From contig JARKPR010000047.1 of the NCBI GenBank assembly GCA_029975165.1, forward strand, positions 164,740 to 228,739: a stretch of 64,000 nt of DNA. The letters are read 5' to 3'. Positions 63,761 to 64,000 of the stretch are shown piece by piece. Source of the DNA: Selenomonadales bacterium (GTDB lineage Bacteria; Bacillota; Negativicutes; Sporomusales; UBA7701). Every line of letters begins with the position of its first letter. Position 1 is the stretch's first letter. Both the position numbers and the translations under genes were made by a program. Under the pieces are notes generated by a model. It worked only from the letters and a program-made list of their open reading frames with translations. It was not told the DNA's origin and made no database searches.

Positions 63761-63796
63761 CGCCGGGGCACGCCGCGTACAGGCCGCGCCCCGGCG
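63761..63796. repeat. GC-rich hairpin between aspA and the symporter
   Basis: CGCCGGGGC (63761-63769) pairs with GCCCCGGCG (63788-63796); inner GCCGC/GCGGC can also pair. No T-tract, so it is probably a partial attenuator or RNA stabiliser, not a terminator. Confidence 0.55.
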
Positions 63797-63855
63797 CTTA
63801 CAAGAAGAGTTTTCAATAGTGGTTCAAACGGCAGTACATCAAGGAGGAGTCTCTC

Positions 63856-64000
63856 ATGGCTGAAAAGAAAGGCATGTTCGATTGGTACTTCAAGTCCAAT
63901 CTGCTATCGCGCATCATGATTGCGCTGATTGCCGGCGTGATCGTCGGCATTGCGCTGGGGTACGGCGACCCGGAGACCAGCAAGGGGTTTGTCGAGAACA
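63856..64000 (+). CDS. Dicarboxylate/amino acid:cation symporter, 5' end
   Basis: The first 48 codons are visible: an N-terminal MAEKKGMFDWYFKSNLLSRI and the start of TM1 (IMIALIAGVIVGIALGYG), as in DctA/GltP proteins of the DAACS family. AAGGAGG at 63841-63847. The gene continues beyond the window. Downstream of aspA it should import aspartate or fumarate. Confidence 0.8.
   Translation, partial: MAEKKGMFDWYFKSNLLSRIMIALIAGVIVGIALGYGDPETSKGFVEN

Overview
The window reads as a continuous piece of a GC-rich betaproteobacterial chromosome, most likely from the Rhodocyclales (relatives of Azoarcus, Thauera, Dechloromonas and Propionivibrio). This assignment is inferred from three things: the betaproteobacterial TCA gene order (citE-like, mdh, gntR, ..., sdhE, gltA, sucA, sucB, lpdA); a 2-oxoglutarate:ferredoxin oxidoreductase operon of the kind known from denitrifying aromatic degraders; and the mix of c-type cytochromes and c-di-GMP proteins. 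I saw no rRNA, tRNA, CRISPR array, complete insertion sequence or prophage.

Layout. 1-1.0 kb: end of a 2-oxo-acid dehydrogenase E1 beta gene and a cytochrome c. 1.2-6.3 kb: c-di-GMP block (EAL-like/HDOD protein; a PstS-like periplasmic binding protein in operon with a sensor GGDEF-EAL protein). 6.5-9.6 kb: AhpD-like protein, thioredoxin 2, TDT/SLAC1 channel, periplasmic haem protein of the ethylbenzene-dehydrogenase family. 10.1-20.8 kb: CBS protein, PBP1A, transporters (EamA, Fsr-type MFS, half-length TauE), a DUF523-like protein, a MocR-type regulator divergent from an aminotransferase, and a DUF3334/CheX-like protein. 21.0-25.3 kb: glycerol module glpD-glpK with divergent glpR and a GlpR-type operator. 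25.3-31.9 kb: htpG behind a sigma-32-type promoter, DNA-deoxyinosine glycosylase, an orphan GspE/PilB ATPase, a protein resembling Bacillus spore transglutaminase Tgl, and a MazG-like pyrophosphohydrolase. 31.9-42.3 kb: TCA block. 42.3-46.1 kb: orphan KdpDE-like two-component system, a gene-poor interval bounded by a near-perfect 37-bp inverted repeat, and a thioesterase. 46.3-53.9 kb: five-gene operon of an NfnAB/GltD-like ferredoxin:NADP module, KorA, KorB and a large ferredoxin-fusion protein. 54.5-57.6 kb: small membrane protein, response regulator, muramidase. 57.9-59.4 kb: a DUF4231/SLATT-like membrane protein and a membrane-anchored SH3b protein. 59.5-64.0 kb: RNA methyltransferase, YfcG-type GST, PACE efflux protein, LysR regulator, aspA and the start of a dicarboxylate symporter gene.

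How the genes work together. The central theme is 2-oxoglutarate and C4-dicarboxylate metabolism. GltA, Mdh and the 2-oxoglutarate dehydrogenase complex (SucA, SucB, Lpd) sit about 4 kb from a second, ferredoxin-linked route that decarboxylates 2-oxoglutarate and appears wired to NADP(H). The succinate dehydrogenase genes that normally lie between gntR and sdhE are absent, and the SdhE here lacks the conserved glycine of its RGxxE motif. With AspA and a dicarboxylate carrier at the right edge, this suggests a lifestyle in which the succinate/fumarate step is handled differently, for example fumarate reduction. That is inference and needs the rest of the genome.

The strongest candidates for something new are: the sdh-less TCA locus, the 730-residue ferredoxin fusion in the Kor operon, the Tgl-like transglutaminase, the muramidase/SLATT/SH3b cell-wall cluster, and the 37-bp inverted-repeat element.
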